Below are positions 8,005-17,570 of a stretch of 64,000 nucleotides of DNA, in pieces. This DNA is from an uncultured Paracoccaceae bacterium (GTDB lineage Bacteria > Pseudomonadota > Alphaproteobacteria > Rhodobacterales > Rhodobacteraceae), in assembly GCA_943787785.1 (NCBI GenBank), contig CALSNT010000011.1, forward strand, positions 186,001-250,000, in the 5' to 3' direction. Below the pieces are notes generated by a model. That model was not told the DNA's origin. It ran no database searches and worked only from the letters and a program-made list of their open reading frames with translations. Numbering within the stretch: the first letter of the stretch is position 1; the number at the start of each line of letters is the position of its first letter. The translations under genes and the position numbers were made by a program.

Positions 8005-10005
8005 ATGAAGTTGAATAATCGCAAGATCGCCGTCATCGGAGCAGGGGTCGCAGGGCTTGCGACAGCACGCGCACTAGCGTTGCGCGGAGCGCGGCCAATC
8101 GTTGTCGAACAGGCGCGCGATCTGGGCCAGATCGGTGCGGGTTTGCAGATCACCCCGAATGGGATGGCGGTTCTGGAGGCACTTGGTCTGGGCAGGCGGG
8201 TCCGCGACGCCGCGTTGTCGCTGGACGACGTCAGTTTGCACGATCATCGCGCCGGTTCGCGGGTTTTGCGGCTACGGCTGGACAAAAGTGCTTCGACCGG
8301 AAACTGGCTTGCGATTCAACGTGCCGAGTTGATCAAGATCATGCGTGAAGGCGTGGAACGCGTTGGGGCCGAAGTGCGTACCAATACACGTGTCGTTCAG
8401 ATAGAAACACGCCCCCAGAAGACAATTCTGAACTTTGCCGATGGACGCTCACTTGAGGCTGCGGTGGTCATTGCTGCAGATGGGCTGCATTCAATCGCGC
8501 GCCAGTCGTTGGGCGGTGGGGCGACCCCGTTCTTCACAAAACAGGTCGCATGGCGCGCCGTGATCGACGACGACGCGAATGCACCGCCTGTTGCGCAGGT
8601 CTTCATGGCGCCGGGGCGGCATCTGGTCAGCTATCCTTTGCCGAGCGGGAAGCGGAACATCGTGGCGGTCGAGGAACGCGAGGATTGGGCCGAGGAAAGC
8701 TGGACTGCGACCGGCGATCCGGATCAATTGCGCGCCGCCTTTGCGCGTTTCGGCGGCGCGGTTCCCGTCTGGCTTGAGCAAGTGAAATCGACCCATCTTT
8801 GGGGGCTGTTCCGCCACGAAGTTCCGGCGCGCTGGCATGGCGGTTCGCTGGTGCTGGTCGGCGACGCGGCCCATCCGACGCTGCCGTTTCTGGCGCAGGG
8901 GGCAAACCTTGCATTGGAAGATGCCTGGGTTTTGGCGGATACGCTGGCTGACGCGCCCGGCGTTTCGGCGGCACTGACCACGTTTCAGGAACGCCGGGTC
9001 GATCGGGTGAAACGCTCCATTCGCGCAGCCAACGCCAATGCGCGCAATTACCATCTGCGAAATCCACTCATGAGGTTTGCCGCGCACAACGGATTACGGA
9101 TGGCAGGCCTGTTCAGCCCACGCGCGGCCCTCGGCAAATTCGACTGGCTATATCGGCACGATGTAACGGCGGCGGCTGATAAACCGCAGCATGTTTCGGT
9201 CCGCGAGTTACCCCCCCTTGCAGTGACCGGTGCGCCCGAAGAGCCTAAACGGACGCCGAGACCGGATGTTCCCCGCGCCAAACCGAAACCTGTAACGCGG
9301 CCAGGTAAGTCACGGATCACGTTCAGCCGCACTGCCAACGCCGATACGCCCCAGCAGATGCCGCCACGGCAAACGAAGGTGCCGTCATTTTCGAATGGCC
9401 GGGCTGCGACGCCGTCTGATCCAGCTAAACCTGCCTCAACTCCAAAGCCAGAAGATAAACAGCCGGTTGTTCCAAAATCGCTCAGCCAAACGACCGCTGA
9501 TCGGCCAGTCGCCCCGCTCAAACTGGATGATCCGATCAAACCTGCCCCACCTGCCAAACCGGTCGCTGCTGCGAAACCGGTCGTTGCCCCGGCCCCACGC
9601 AAAGCAACGCCTGCGCCTCCCCCGCGCGCGCGACCGTATGGCGACGATACGGCGGCCTCGCCAAGAGCGGCCAAACCGAGCACTGCTCCCAAACGGGCGG
9701 TTGTTGCTGAAGCTGCCACCAAGCCAACGGTCGTGAAGACGGCGGAGGTCGCAAAAGCCGCGAAACCACCGCCGAAGCAGGCCGCGAAGACGCCTGCGCC
9801 TAAGAAAGCTGCTGCAAAGGCCAAGCAGCCTTCGAAGGCACCGCCGAAACCGCCCGTTGTGCGCAAACCGGCTGCGAAGGATGCTGATGCCAAGAATGTG
9901 GCGAACGAAAAGGCACCTGCGCCCGTTAAGAAGAAAAGCAGGAAGCCTGCGGTGAAAAAAACACGCAAACCGGCAGCGAAACCGGCCGCTGAAAAGAAGG
10001 CCTAG
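8005..10005 (+). CDS. FAD-dependent monooxygenase with long Lys/Pro/Ala-rich C-terminal tail
   Basis: 666 residues in two very different parts. Residues 1 to about 390 are a class A flavoprotein monooxygenase of the salicylate/3-hydroxybenzoate hydroxylase kind: dinucleotide fold GAGVAGLATARAL, the DG motif in AADGLHSIAR, and the FAD ribityl motif VGDAAHPTLPFLAQGANLALED. Residues about 400-666 are low complexity, built from Pro, Lys and Ala and ending in histone H1-like KKAAAKAK and RKPAVKKTRKP blocks. The tail is in frame with no disruption and its codon use resembles the enzyme part. Substrate is unknown. The stop shares a CTAG with the convergent gene's stop. Confidence 0.85.
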   Translation: MKLNNRKIAVIGAGVAGLATARALALRGARPIVVEQARDLGQIGAGLQITPNGMAVLEALGLGRRVRDAALSLDDVSLHDHRAGSRVLRLRLDKSASTGNWLAIQRAELIKIMREGVERVGAEVRTNTRVVQIETRPQKTILNFADGRSLEAAVVIAADGLHSIARQSLGGGATPFFTKQVAWRAVIDDDANAPPVAQVFMAPGRHLVSYPLPSGKRNIVAVEEREDWAEESWTATGDPDQLRAAFARFGGAVPVWLEQVKSTHLWGLFRHEVPARWHGGSLVLVGDAAHPTLPFLAQGANLALEDAWVLADTLADAPGVSAALTTFQERRVDRVKRSIRAANANARNYHLRNPLMRFAAHNGLRMAGLFSPRAALGKFDWLYRHDVTAAADKPQHVSVRELPPLAVTGAPEEPKRTPRPDVPRAKPKPVTRPGKSRITFSRTANADTPQQMPPRQTKVPSFSNGRAATPSDPAKPASTPKPEDKQPVVPKSLSQTTADRPVAPLKLDDPIKPAPPAKPVAAAKPVVAPAPRKATPAPPPRARPYGDDTAASPRAAKPSTAPKRAVVAEAATKPTVVKTAEVAKAAKPPPKQAAKTPAPKKAAAKAKQPSKAPPKPPVVRKPAAKDADAKNVANEKAPAPVKKKSRKPAVKKTRKPAAKPAAEKKA

Positions 10006-10730
10006 GGCGCGGCGCGCTCGTGCCAGAAAGCACGAAAGGCCAGCGCGGCGATGAGGGCAGTCCCGACGCCCGCGGCGGTCATCACAAGGGTTGAGCCACC
10101 CTTATTGGCCATCACAACCGCAATCAAAGCCCAGACGATTGCTGCACCATACTCCGGTCCGCGCGCCAGCCTGGATTGGATCCCTCCGCCAAGGATCAGC
10201 GCGATACCCAGTGCGATCAGCGCCCAGATGACCTCACCAAATGCCAGTCCGAAACCAGCTCCGACGAGGGCAATCGAAACAGATGAGGCCGCGGTCAACC
10301 AACCGGCATAGAGGGCGATTGGTGGCAAAAGTATCCAGCGATCCTTGATTGGCGTCCGCATCAGGGCGACCAGCGCAAGCCCCAGCATCGCCCAGATCAT
10401 CACTGTCGCCCATATCGGGCTGACCATTGCGACCTGTAGCCAGAAAACCCCGATAGCCAAACTTGCGATCAACGGGAGCCGCCCGGCGTCCCACACAGGA
10501 TCTTTGGCGCGCGCGAACAGGCCGAATGCGCCATGGGCGATAAGCCAGACATAGATCAGTCCCCAGATTGCGAAGGCATATCCGGCAGGCTGTGCCGGGG
10601 GATTTTCCTGAGGCACCGGATAAAGATTCGGGTCGAAGCCACCAAACTCTGGTGTGAAAAACGGGGCAGCGGCGAATGCCACTGCGGCGACCAGAACGAG
10701 AAGGGGTTTGATATATGACATGTTCGACAA
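10002..10730 (-). CDS. TspO/MBR-like multi-pass membrane protein
   Basis: 242 residues with about seven hydrophobic segments and no enzyme motif. The PENPPAQPAGYAFAIWGLIYVW segment near residue 40 resembles the tryptophan-rich TspO/MBR fold (P..FxxxW..IY), seen in larger TspO-related proteins. An N-terminal hydrophobic stretch probably acts as first membrane helix. It overlaps the monooxygenase stop tail to tail. Ligand and function are unknown; tetrapyrrole or isoprenoid binding would be a guess from TspO. Confidence 0.6.
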   Translation of the reverse strand: MSNMSYIKPLLVLVAAVAFAAAPFFTPEFGGFDPNLYPVPQENPPAQPAGYAFAIWGLIYVWLIAHGAFGLFARAKDPVWDAGRLPLIASLAIGVFWLQVAMVSPIWATVMIWAMLGLALVALMRTPIKDRWILLPPIALYAGWLTAASSVSIALVGAGFGLAFGEVIWALIALGIALILGGGIQSRLARGPEYGAAIVWALIAVVMANKGGSTLVMTAAGVGTALIAALAFRAFWHERAAP

Positions 10731-10772
10731 CTCGCAATGGGCCCGTTTGTTCCACGGAATTTCATGGCCCGG

Positions 10773-11648
10773 TTACTTTTCGCGGCGGCGCCCTTCGAAC
10801 CGGGGCAGCATGGCCGAGAAATCGCGCCCCGCGCCATCCTCGATCTCTACAAACCGCGCATATAGGTCCCGCGCCGCAGCACCCATCGGGGTGTCGGCAT
10901 CGACCGCCTCGGCGGCTTCCTGGCTCAACCGCAGGTCCTTCAGCATCAGGTCGGCGGCGAATCCGGGTTTGTAATCATTATCGGCAGGTGAGGTCGGTCC
11001 GATACCGGGGGCGGGGCAGTAGGTGTTCATCGACCAGGATTGCCCCGAAGAGGTTGACACCACGTCGAACATAGCCTGCCGGTCGAGGCCCAGTTTGTCT
11101 GCCAGCGCAAAGGCCTCGCAAGTCGCGATCATTGTCACGCCAAGGATCATGTTGTTACAGATTTTCGCCGCCTGCCCGTTGCCCGCCGGGCCGCAATGCA
11201 CCGCCTTTTGTCCCATGATATCGAAGAGCGGCTTGGCGGTCGCGAATGCCGCGTCCGGGCCACCGACCATGAAGGTCAGCGTGCCGGCTGTGGCCCCGCC
11301 GGTGCCGCCAGAGACTGGCGCGTCCAGCGCATAGATCCCGGCATTTTCCGCCTTGGTCGCAACATCGCGTGCGCTGGCCACATCGACGGTCGAACAATCA
11401 AGCAGAACCGCACCGGGGGCCATTGCAGGCAGAACCTCATCGGCGACGGCGCGCAAAATGGCTCCGTTCGGCAGCATGGTGATGACGATTTCCGCCCCCT
11501 CGGCAGCATGCGTGGCGCTGTCGGCCTGGGCCACGCCATCGGGGCAGGGGGCAACGGTGTCAAACCCGGTCACCTGATGCCCGGCGGCGGCCAGATTGGC
11601 CGCCATCGGTGCACCCATATTGCCCAGCCCGATAAAGCCGATGTTCAT
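10773..11648 (-). CDS. mmsB: 3-hydroxyisobutyrate dehydrogenase
   Basis: Oxidises 3-hydroxyisobutyrate to methylmalonate semialdehyde with NAD+, late in valine breakdown. 291 residues with the family N-terminus IGFIGLGNMGAPMAANLAAAGH, the substrate-binding DAPVSGGTGGATAGTL, and the catalytic Lys in AAKICNNMILG. It is the last gene of a three-gene operon. Its ATG overlaps the stop of the hydrolase upstream (ATGA). Beta-hydroxyacid dehydrogenases vary in substrate, but the neighbours make the valine role convincing. Confidence 0.93.
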   Translation of the reverse strand: MNIGFIGLGNMGAPMAANLAAAGHQVTGFDTVAPCPDGVAQADSATHAAEGAEIVITMLPNGAILRAVADEVLPAMAPGAVLLDCSTVDVASARDVATKAENAGIYALDAPVSGGTGGATAGTLTFMVGGPDAAFATAKPLFDIMGQKAVHCGPAGNGQAAKICNNMILGVTMIATCEAFALADKLGLDRQAMFDVVSTSSGQSWSMNTYCPAPGIGPTSPADNDYKPGFAADLMLKDLRLSQEAAEAVDADTPMGAAARDLYARFVEIEDGAGRDFSAMLPRFEGRRREK

Positions 11649-12688
11649 GTCAGTTCCCTTTCCAGAGTCAGCGCATCCGCGCCCAGCGGCGCAAGCATCG
11701 GGTGTACGTCACCAGCATTGACCGCCCGCCAATCCGCGTGGCGCCAGTTGGGTGCATTATCCCGGTCAATGATCTTGGCGCGAATGCCTTCAATGAAATC
11801 ACCATGCTGCATTGCGCGGGCAGTAATCCGGTACTCCTGATCCAAGGCGAATCGGATCTGCGGGCGATTGCGGACGCGGTGGATCAGCTGTGTCGCGCAG
11901 AACAACGACAATGGCGCGTTGCGCGCCAGCTTGTCTCGCGCGGCGTGGCTGAATTCGCCATCGTCGAGGTCCAGCGAGCGCATGATGTCGCCAAAAGTCT
12001 CGCCGCCGAAATGTTCGTCGATGTCGGGTTGCGTTGCGGCCAGTGGGGATGCGCCGGCGTCAGTTGCGGCTGCATCCACCGCAGTCCAATCACCGGTCTC
12101 GACCAGCGCGGCCTTCAACGCCTTCCAGCGGTCCTCGGGCACAAAGTAATCCGCAAAACCTGCGTGGAGCGCGTCTGCCGGAGTCATCCGATCCGCCGTC
12201 AGCCCCAGATACTCACCACATCGTCCCGGAGCCTGCGCCAAAAGCAGCGAGCCACCCACATCCGGCACCAGCCCGATGCCAACTTCGGGCATGGCGATTT
12301 TCGATGTTTCGCCGACGATCCGGTGTGACCCGTGGCAGCCGACCCCGACACCGCCACCCATGGTGAAGCCCTGCAGGAAGCTGGCGACCGGTTTGGGAAA
12401 TTCAAACAGCCGCGCGTTCATCCGGTATTCGTCGCGCCAGAACTTCTGACCATAAGCATAATCGCCCGCCAGCCCGGCGCGGTACATCTCGGTGATATCC
12501 CCGCCAGCGCAGAACGAGCGGCCCTCACCCTCAATCAGCAGCATCTTGATATCGGGGTCGTCCGCCCAGCCGACTAGTGCGGCGTCGATGTCCAGACACA
12601 TCTGATGGGTCAGCGCGTTCAGCGCATCGGGCCGGTTCAGCGTGATCCGGCCGACCGCGCCGTCACGGCGGATGTAGATGTCGTTCAC
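11645..12688 (-). CDS. 3-hydroxyisobutyryl-CoA hydrolase (enoyl-CoA hydratase/isomerase family)
   Basis: Releases free 3-hydroxyisobutyrate from its CoA ester in valine catabolism. 347 residues from a GTG at 12688 that overlaps the acyl-CoA dehydrogenase stop (GTGA). The crotonase fold is visible in ITLNRPDALNALTHQM, the oxyanion segment GRSFCAGGDITEMYR and FPKPVASFLQGFTMGGGVGVG. The EVGIGLVPDVGGS segment and the extended C-terminus are typical of hydrolases rather than hydratases. It sits between the dehydrogenase that precedes it in the pathway and mmsB, which uses its product. Confidence 0.9.
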   Translation of the reverse strand: MNDIYIRRDGAVGRITLNRPDALNALTHQMCLDIDAALVGWADDPDIKMLLIEGEGRSFCAGGDITEMYRAGLAGDYAYGQKFWRDEYRMNARLFEFPKPVASFLQGFTMGGGVGVGCHGSHRIVGETSKIAMPEVGIGLVPDVGGSLLLAQAPGRCGEYLGLTADRMTPADALHAGFADYFVPEDRWKALKAALVETGDWTAVDAAATDAGASPLAATQPDIDEHFGGETFGDIMRSLDLDDGEFSHAARDKLARNAPLSLFCATQLIHRVRNRPQIRFALDQEYRITARAMQHGDFIEGIRAKIIDRDNAPNWRHADWRAVNAGDVHPMLAPLGADALTLERELT

Positions 12689-13833
12689 TTCCCCACCATC
12701 CCCCGCGCCACGATCAGGCGCATGATTTCGTTGGTGCCTTCCAGAATCTGATGCACCCGAAGGTCGCGGACAATTTTCTCGATGCCGAAATCGGCAAGGT
12801 AGCCATAGCCGCCGTGCAGTTGCAGGCATTGGTCAGCGACCTGGCTGCCGGTCTCGGTGCACAGCTTTTTGGCCATCGCGCAGCGTTTGGTCGCATCTGG
12901 CTGTCCGGTGTCGAGTGCCCAAGCGGCGTGACGCAGGAAGGTCCGGGCGGATTGCAGCGCGATCTCCATATCCGCCAGACGGAATTGCAGCGCCTGGAAC
13001 TGGTTGATGGATGCGCCGAAGGCCTGGCGGTCGGCCATGTAGGCGACGGTTGCCTCCAGCGCCGATTGCGCCGCACCCAGCGAACAGGCCGAGATGTTCA
13101 GCCGCCCGCCGTCAAGCCCGGCCATTGCATATGTGAAACCCTGGCATTTTTCACCTAGCAATGCCCCTGTGGATACATCGCAATCGTCCAACTGGACCGC
13201 GCGGGTCGGCTGCGACCGCCAGCCCATCTTGTCCTCCAGCTTGCCGAACGACAGGCCGGGAGAGCCGTCTTCGACCACCAGCGCCGAAATGCCCTTCGGC
13301 CCGGCGTCTCCGGTGCGGGCCATGACGATATAGGCGTCCGAATAGCCGCCGCCCGAGATGAAGGATTTCACCCCGTTCAGCCGCCAGCCCTCATTCGTGC
13401 GATCCGCGCGGGTTTTCAGCGCCGCCGCGTCGCTGCCTGATCCGGGCTCGGTCAGGCAGTAGGAGAATACGACCTCCATTGCGAGTGCGCCAGGCAACAG
13501 TCGGGATTTCAGGTCGTCCGAGCCATGCGTTGCGATCATCTTGGCGCACATATTGTGGATGCTAAGAAAAGCGGCAACCGAGGGGCAGGCCATCGAAAGC
13601 GCCTCGAACACCAGCGTGGCGTCCAATCGGCTGAGGCCGGTGCCGCCGTCGGATTCCGGGACGTAGAGTCCACCGAACCCCAGTTCGGCGAGCTTGGGCC
13701 AGAGGTCACGGGGGATCGAGCCTGCGACCTCCCAATCGCGAGCATGCGGTGCGATTTCGGACTGGCCGATACCATGGGCCATGTCGAAAATCGCGATTTG
13801 TTCGTCAGAAAGTGCAAAGTCCATGGACGGCAT
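12685..13833 (-). CDS. Acyl-CoA dehydrogenase, probably isobutyryl-CoA dehydrogenase
   Basis: 382 residues with the acyl-CoA dehydrogenase domains in order: N-terminal helices, the flavin-binding YCLTEPGSGSDAAALKT, and a C-terminal helical domain with CLQLHGGYGYLADFGIEKIVRD and the closing ILEGTNEIMRLIVAR. It probably oxidises isobutyryl-CoA to methacrylyl-CoA, inferred from its place at the head of the valine operon. The start could be the ATG at 13833 or at 13824 (MDFALSDEQ); neither has a strong ribosome site. No enoyl-CoA hydratase or mmsA is in the window. Confidence 0.9.
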   Translation of the reverse strand: MPSMDFALSDEQIAIFDMAHGIGQSEIAPHARDWEVAGSIPRDLWPKLAELGFGGLYVPESDGGTGLSRLDATLVFEALSMACPSVAAFLSIHNMCAKMIATHGSDDLKSRLLPGALAMEVVFSYCLTEPGSGSDAAALKTRADRTNEGWRLNGVKSFISGGGYSDAYIVMARTGDAGPKGISALVVEDGSPGLSFGKLEDKMGWRSQPTRAVQLDDCDVSTGALLGEKCQGFTYAMAGLDGGRLNISACSLGAAQSALEATVAYMADRQAFGASINQFQALQFRLADMEIALQSARTFLRHAAWALDTGQPDATKRCAMAKKLCTETGSQVADQCLQLHGGYGYLADFGIEKIVRDLRVHQILEGTNEIMRLIVARGMVGK

Positions 13834-14012
13834 TCTGACCGGGCGTGGCAGGGATGCAAGGGAAACGCGGCGCCACGAAAGCGTAGGTTTATGGAGAGGT
13901 CCGGACGGTTTTCACTGCGCTTAGCCAGCCGCCAATCGCGATGGTGCAAAAGGTCCGATTCCTGCGCGTTCAAAAGCAGGCACGGACAAAAGCGACCTTG
14001 CAGTCGCGCACC

Positions 14013-14645
14013 CTAGCTGGCGAAGTTCCGGCTTTCCTTGATCTGGTCCCAGGCCCAGACAACCTCCTGCAAGCGGTCCTCGTCCGAGCGGTTCCCGCCA
14101 TTCATATCCGGGTGAAGATCTTTCACAAGTGACTTATATTGCTTGCGAATCTCTGGTTTCGACCAGTGATCCTTGGCCTCCAGAATATCCAAGGCACGCC
14201 GCTCGGTGGGCGGCAGTTTGCGCGCGCCCGTCGTGCCACGCCCTGGATTTTGCGTCGCATTGGCCCCCAGGATCTGATGCGGATCGTCGACACCCAGACG
14301 CGACCAGGCTTTGCCCTCGACCCCGGGTTTTGCGAAAGGCTTGGTCTCACGGCCCCAAACACGGTCCTTGTCGATGAACGCCTCAAACTCCTCCTCGGTC
14401 GTGCCGTTGAAGAAATTCCATTTCAAATTGTACTCGCGCACGTGGTCCTTGCAGAACCAATAAAATTCTTCGAGATCATCGGGCGATTTCGGCGCGCGGT
14501 ATTGGCCTGCTTCCTCGCAATTTGGCGCCTCACACAAACGCGTCGACGTTTCAAACGCCCCCGACATCCCGCGACGCCCGCGCGTGCGCTTTTTTTTGTC
14601 GGACTTCACACTCAGGTCAAATCCAAAAGGGTCGTCTTTTTTCAT
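14013..14645 (-). CDS. J-domain protein with C-terminal J domain
   Basis: 210 residues. Unlike classic DnaJ, the J domain is at the C-terminus: YKSLVKDLHPDMNGGN contains the HPD tripeptide that stimulates DnaK ATPase. The N-terminal part has a basic KSDKKKRTRGRRG stretch and a CEAPNCEEAGQYRAPKSPDDLEEFYWFC region with paired cysteines. J-proteins of this layout are common in Rhodobacterales next to bolA, which diverges from it here. The client is unknown. Confidence 0.9.
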   Translation of the reverse strand: MKKDDPFGFDLSVKSDKKKRTRGRRGMSGAFETSTRLCEAPNCEEAGQYRAPKSPDDLEEFYWFCKDHVREYNLKWNFFNGTTEEEFEAFIDKDRVWGRETKPFAKPGVEGKAWSRLGVDDPHQILGANATQNPGRGTTGARKLPPTERRALDILEAKDHWSKPEIRKQYKSLVKDLHPDMNGGNRSDEDRLQEVVWAWDQIKESRNFAS

Positions 14646-14736
14646 CTTAGTCGCCCTTCGCTAGCGCACGGCTTTCCGTTCAAGACGGGTGAGTTTAGTG
14701 TTTCGGACAGAAACCAAAAGGGGTTGGGCGGAAAAA

Positions 14737-14994
14737 ATGCAGATTAGCGACGAAATTCACGCAAAGCTGGCGAAGGGATTCGACACCAGTGTGCTGGATG
14801 TTGCCGACACCAGCGAAGGCCACAGGGGCCACGCGGGCTGGCGCGAAGGCGGTCAGACGCATTTCCGGGTGACGATTACGTCCAACGCATTCGAACCGAT
14901 GTCGCGCCTGGCACGCCACCGCGCGATTCACGAATGTCTTGGCAAAGACCTGATCGGGCGCATTCACGCGCTGGAATTGATCGTCAACGCCTAG
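14737..14994 (+). CDS. bolA: BolA family protein
   Basis: 85 residues from the ATG at 14737, spanning one BolA domain. BolA proteins bind [2Fe-2S] clusters together with monothiol glutaredoxins and can act as transcription factors. The signature HAGWREGGQTHFRVTITSNAF and the conserved HRAIHECLG are present, with the invariant His of RHRAIHE. A start 48 bases upstream is possible but adds residues unlike the family. Three bases separate its stop from the convergent DUF4177 gene. Confidence 0.92.
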   Translation: MQISDEIHAKLAKGFDTSVLDVADTSEGHRGHAGWREGGQTHFRVTITSNAFEPMSRLARHRAIHECLGKDLIGRIHALELIVNA

Positions 14995-14997
14995 GCT

Positions 14998-15753
14998 TCA
15001 GCGGTCGTCTTCCCAATCCTGCGCCATTTTCCAAGGCGCATCGGCTGGCGGGCGGCGACGGGCACCACCGCGCACGGGACGCTGGAATTCGTCCGCTTCA
15101 TAGTCGCCGTAGTCTTCTTCTTCATACGCTGGACCGGGTTCCACGTATTGGCCATTGCTGCGGTCGTTGTAATTGCCCCGCTCGCGGTAATCCGGCTCGT
15201 AGGCCGGGCGGTCGTTGAATGACGCATTGCGGTCGTCATAATTATCGCGGCCCGCGTAGCCATTGGAATAGCCGCTATCATACCCGCGATCCGGTCCACG
15301 CTCGGGCGGTTGAACCTCGGGGCCCTGCCGCTGCGGTGGTGGTGAGGTAAACCGGGACGGCGCGGGTGTGCTGCGCATGCTTGGCGCAGATGCGGGCACC
15401 GGAGCACGCATCGGCGGAGGAGCCTGCAACGGTGCGGGTGCAGAGGCGTGCATCTGCGCAGGGGGTGGCTCGGACGAATAGTCGCGCAGCAAGGCGCGCG
15501 GCTGGTCTGCAATCTCATCAAGGCTGCGGCGGAACACAAGCATGTGCTTGATCGATTCGGTGGTCCGCCCGCGAATGCCGCTGCGTTCTTCGCACGGTAG
15601 GGTTTCGGCGCGCAGGTATTCCCATCCTTCAGCGCCAAGGTCATTCATCAGCATTTCCATGCCAAAGGCGAAACGATCCTCGACCGTTTTCATGCCTTTG
15701 ATGCGCCGGGTTTTCGACGGCGCGGGAACCACCTTGTATTCGTAGCGTGCCAT
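14998..15753 (-). CDS. DUF4177 domain protein with disordered middle
   Basis: 251 residues. The first 85 or so match a DUF4177-type domain (YEYKVVPAP, GMEMLMNDLGAEGWEYLRAETLPC, MLVFRRSL). From about 95 to 150 the protein is Pro/Ala-rich, followed by a Tyr/Arg/Asp/Asn-rich low-complexity stretch to about 235. No transmembrane segment or signal peptide. Function is unknown. The disordered part could bind partners, but nothing in the neighbourhood points to one. Confidence 0.75.
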   Translation of the reverse strand: MARYEYKVVPAPSKTRRIKGMKTVEDRFAFGMEMLMNDLGAEGWEYLRAETLPCEERSGIRGRTTESIKHMLVFRRSLDEIADQPRALLRDYSSEPPPAQMHASAPAPLQAPPPMRAPVPASAPSMRSTPAPSRFTSPPPQRQGPEVQPPERGPDRGYDSGYSNGYAGRDNYDDRNASFNDRPAYEPDYRERGNYNDRSNGQYVEPGPAYEEEDYGDYEADEFQRPVRGGARRRPPADAPWKMAQDWEDDR

Positions 15754-15907
15754 GCTCTGTCCTAACGTAACGAGCCGAAATTATAGCAGGTCGCAAGTCC
15801 TGACTGCAAAGCGATATTTGCCCCGAGGGAAGCCGAAGTTCGGCGGGATTTCGCCACCGCTGCCATAGTGTTCGGATCGTGCCCCATCGTACCCCTTCTA
15901 TCTTCTA

Positions 15908-17419
15908 TCAGAGTTCGAGTTTCTTGGCCACGACCTCGTTCACGGCCTTGGGGTTCGCTTTGCCACCGGTGGCTTTCATCACCTGACCGACGAACCAGCC
16001 GGACAGTTTCGGGTTTTCGCGTGCCTTGGCAACCTGTGCCGGATTGTCGGCGATGATCTGGTCCACGGCGGCTTCAATTGCGCCGGTGTCGGTGACCTGC
16101 TTCATGCCGCGCGCTTCGACAATGTCCGCAGGGTCGCCGCCCTCGGTCCAGACAATCTCGAACAGCTCCTTGGCGATCTTGCCGGATATGTCGCCCATGG
16201 CCATCAGGTCGAGGATGCCGCCAAGTTGGTCGGCGGAAACCGGGCTGGCGCTGATTGCGATGTCTTCCTTGTTGAGCCGTCCGAACAATTCGTTAATGAC
16301 CCAGTTCGCGGCCTGCTTGCCGTCGCGGCCCTTGGCGACGTTTTCGAAGAAGTCGGCTGAGATAACATCGGCAGTCAGCACGCCCGCGTCGTAGTCGGTC
16401 ATTCCAAAGTCATTGACGAACCGCGCCTTCTTTGCGTCGGGCAGTTCCGGCAGGTTGGCTTCGATTCCGTCGACCCAGTCCTGCTCGATCTCAAGCGGTA
16501 GCAAATCGGGGCAGGGGAAATAGCGATAATCATGCGCTTCTTCCTTGGAGCGCATCGAGCGTGTTTCGCCCTTGTCAGGATCGTAAAGGCGGGTTTCCTG
16601 ATCGACGGTGCCGCCGTCCTCTAGAATCGCAATCTGGCGTTTGGCTTCCACATCAATGGCCTGCTGGATGAAACGCATCGAGTTCATGTTCTTGATCTCG
16701 CAACGTGTTCCCAGATGGCTGAAATCCTGGGTTTCCCAGTAGCGTTCATAGTCGCCGGGGCGGCAGACGCTGACGTTGACGTCTGCGCGCAGGTTTCCAT
16801 TCTGCATATTGCCGTCACAGGTGCCGAGGTAGCGCAGAATCTGGCGCAGTTTCACGACATAGGCCGCAGCCTCTTCCGGGCCGCGAATGTCGGGGCGGCT
16901 GACGATCTCCATCAGGGCTACACCAGTGCGGTTGAGGTCGACGAAGGACATATTCGGGTCCATATCGTGAATCGACTTGCCCGCGTCCTGCTCCAGATGG
17001 ATGCGCTCGATCCGGACTACCCGCGCTACGCCGCTGCCGAGTTCAACCAGCACTTCGCCCTCACCGACGATGGGGTGGTAGAGCTGGCTGATCTGATAGC
17101 CCTGCGGCAGGTCGGGGTAGAAATAGTTCTTTCGGTCGAAGGCTGATTTCAGGTTGATCTCGGCGTTCAGGCCCAACCCGGTGCGCACCGCCTGCTCGAC
17201 ACAGAATTCGTTAATCACCGGCAGCATTCCCGGCATCGCTGCATCGACGAAGGCGACGTTCGAGTTCGGCTCGGCCCCGAAGGTGGTGGAGGCGCCGGAG
17301 AACAGCTTGGAGTTACTGGCGACCTGGGCGTGGACCTCCATCCCGATCACCAGTTCCCAGTCGTGCTTTGCGCCCTGGATGACTTTGGGTTTCGGCGTTT
17401 CGAATGTCACGTCCAGCAT
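15908..17419 (-). CDS. gatB: Aspartyl/glutamyl-tRNA amidotransferase subunit B
   Basis: 503 residues, the normal GatB length. GatCAB converts Glu-tRNA(Gln) and Asp-tRNA(Asn) to the amide forms; GatB binds the tRNA and carries the kinase step. Signatures are [13 protein letters not shown] at the start, [30 protein letters not shown] and the YQB tail domain ending [20 protein letters not shown]. gatA and gatC are not in the window. The ATG has no strong ribosome site but agrees with the family. Confidence 0.96.
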   Translation of the reverse strand: MLDVTFETPKPKVIQGAKHDWELVIGMEVHAQVASNSKLFSGASTTFGAEPNSNVAFVDAAMPGMLPVINEFCVEQAVRTGLGLNAEINLKSAFDRKNYFYPDLPQGYQISQLYHPIVGEGEVLVELGSGVARVVRIERIHLEQDAGKSIHDMDPNMSFVDLNRTGVALMEIVSRPDIRGPEEAAAYVVKLRQILRYLGTCDGNMQNGNLRADVNVSVCRPGDYERYWETQDFSHLGTRCEIKNMNSMRFIQQAIDVEAKRQIAILEDGGTVDQETRLYDPDKGETRSMRSKEEAHDYRYFPCPDLLPLEIEQDWVDGIEANLPELPDAKKARFVNDFGMTDYDAGVLTADVISADFFENVAKGRDGKQAANWVINELFGRLNKEDIAISASPVSADQLGGILDLMAMGDISGKIAKELFEIVWTEGGDPADIVEARGMKQVTDTGAIEAAVDQIIADNPAQVAKARENPKLSGWFVGQVMKATGGKANPKAVNEVVAKKLEL

Positions 17420-17570
17420 CGGGCATATCCTTTATCTCGGAGCGGGTTCTATGGCGTCGCGTCGACGTGGGCAAGCGGGGGTGACGTCGCGCCCCCGCCG
17501 CGTCGGAATGTTGCACGGGCGGGGCCGGTTCTCTAACAGCGGTATTTGTGTGTGTCCGGGGAAGATCTGA

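Noticed and set aside
9048-9968. Minus-strand Gly/Ala/Phe-rich frame opposite the monooxygenase tail
   Set aside because: Mirror of the Lys/Pro/Ala codons; no start context and no similarity.
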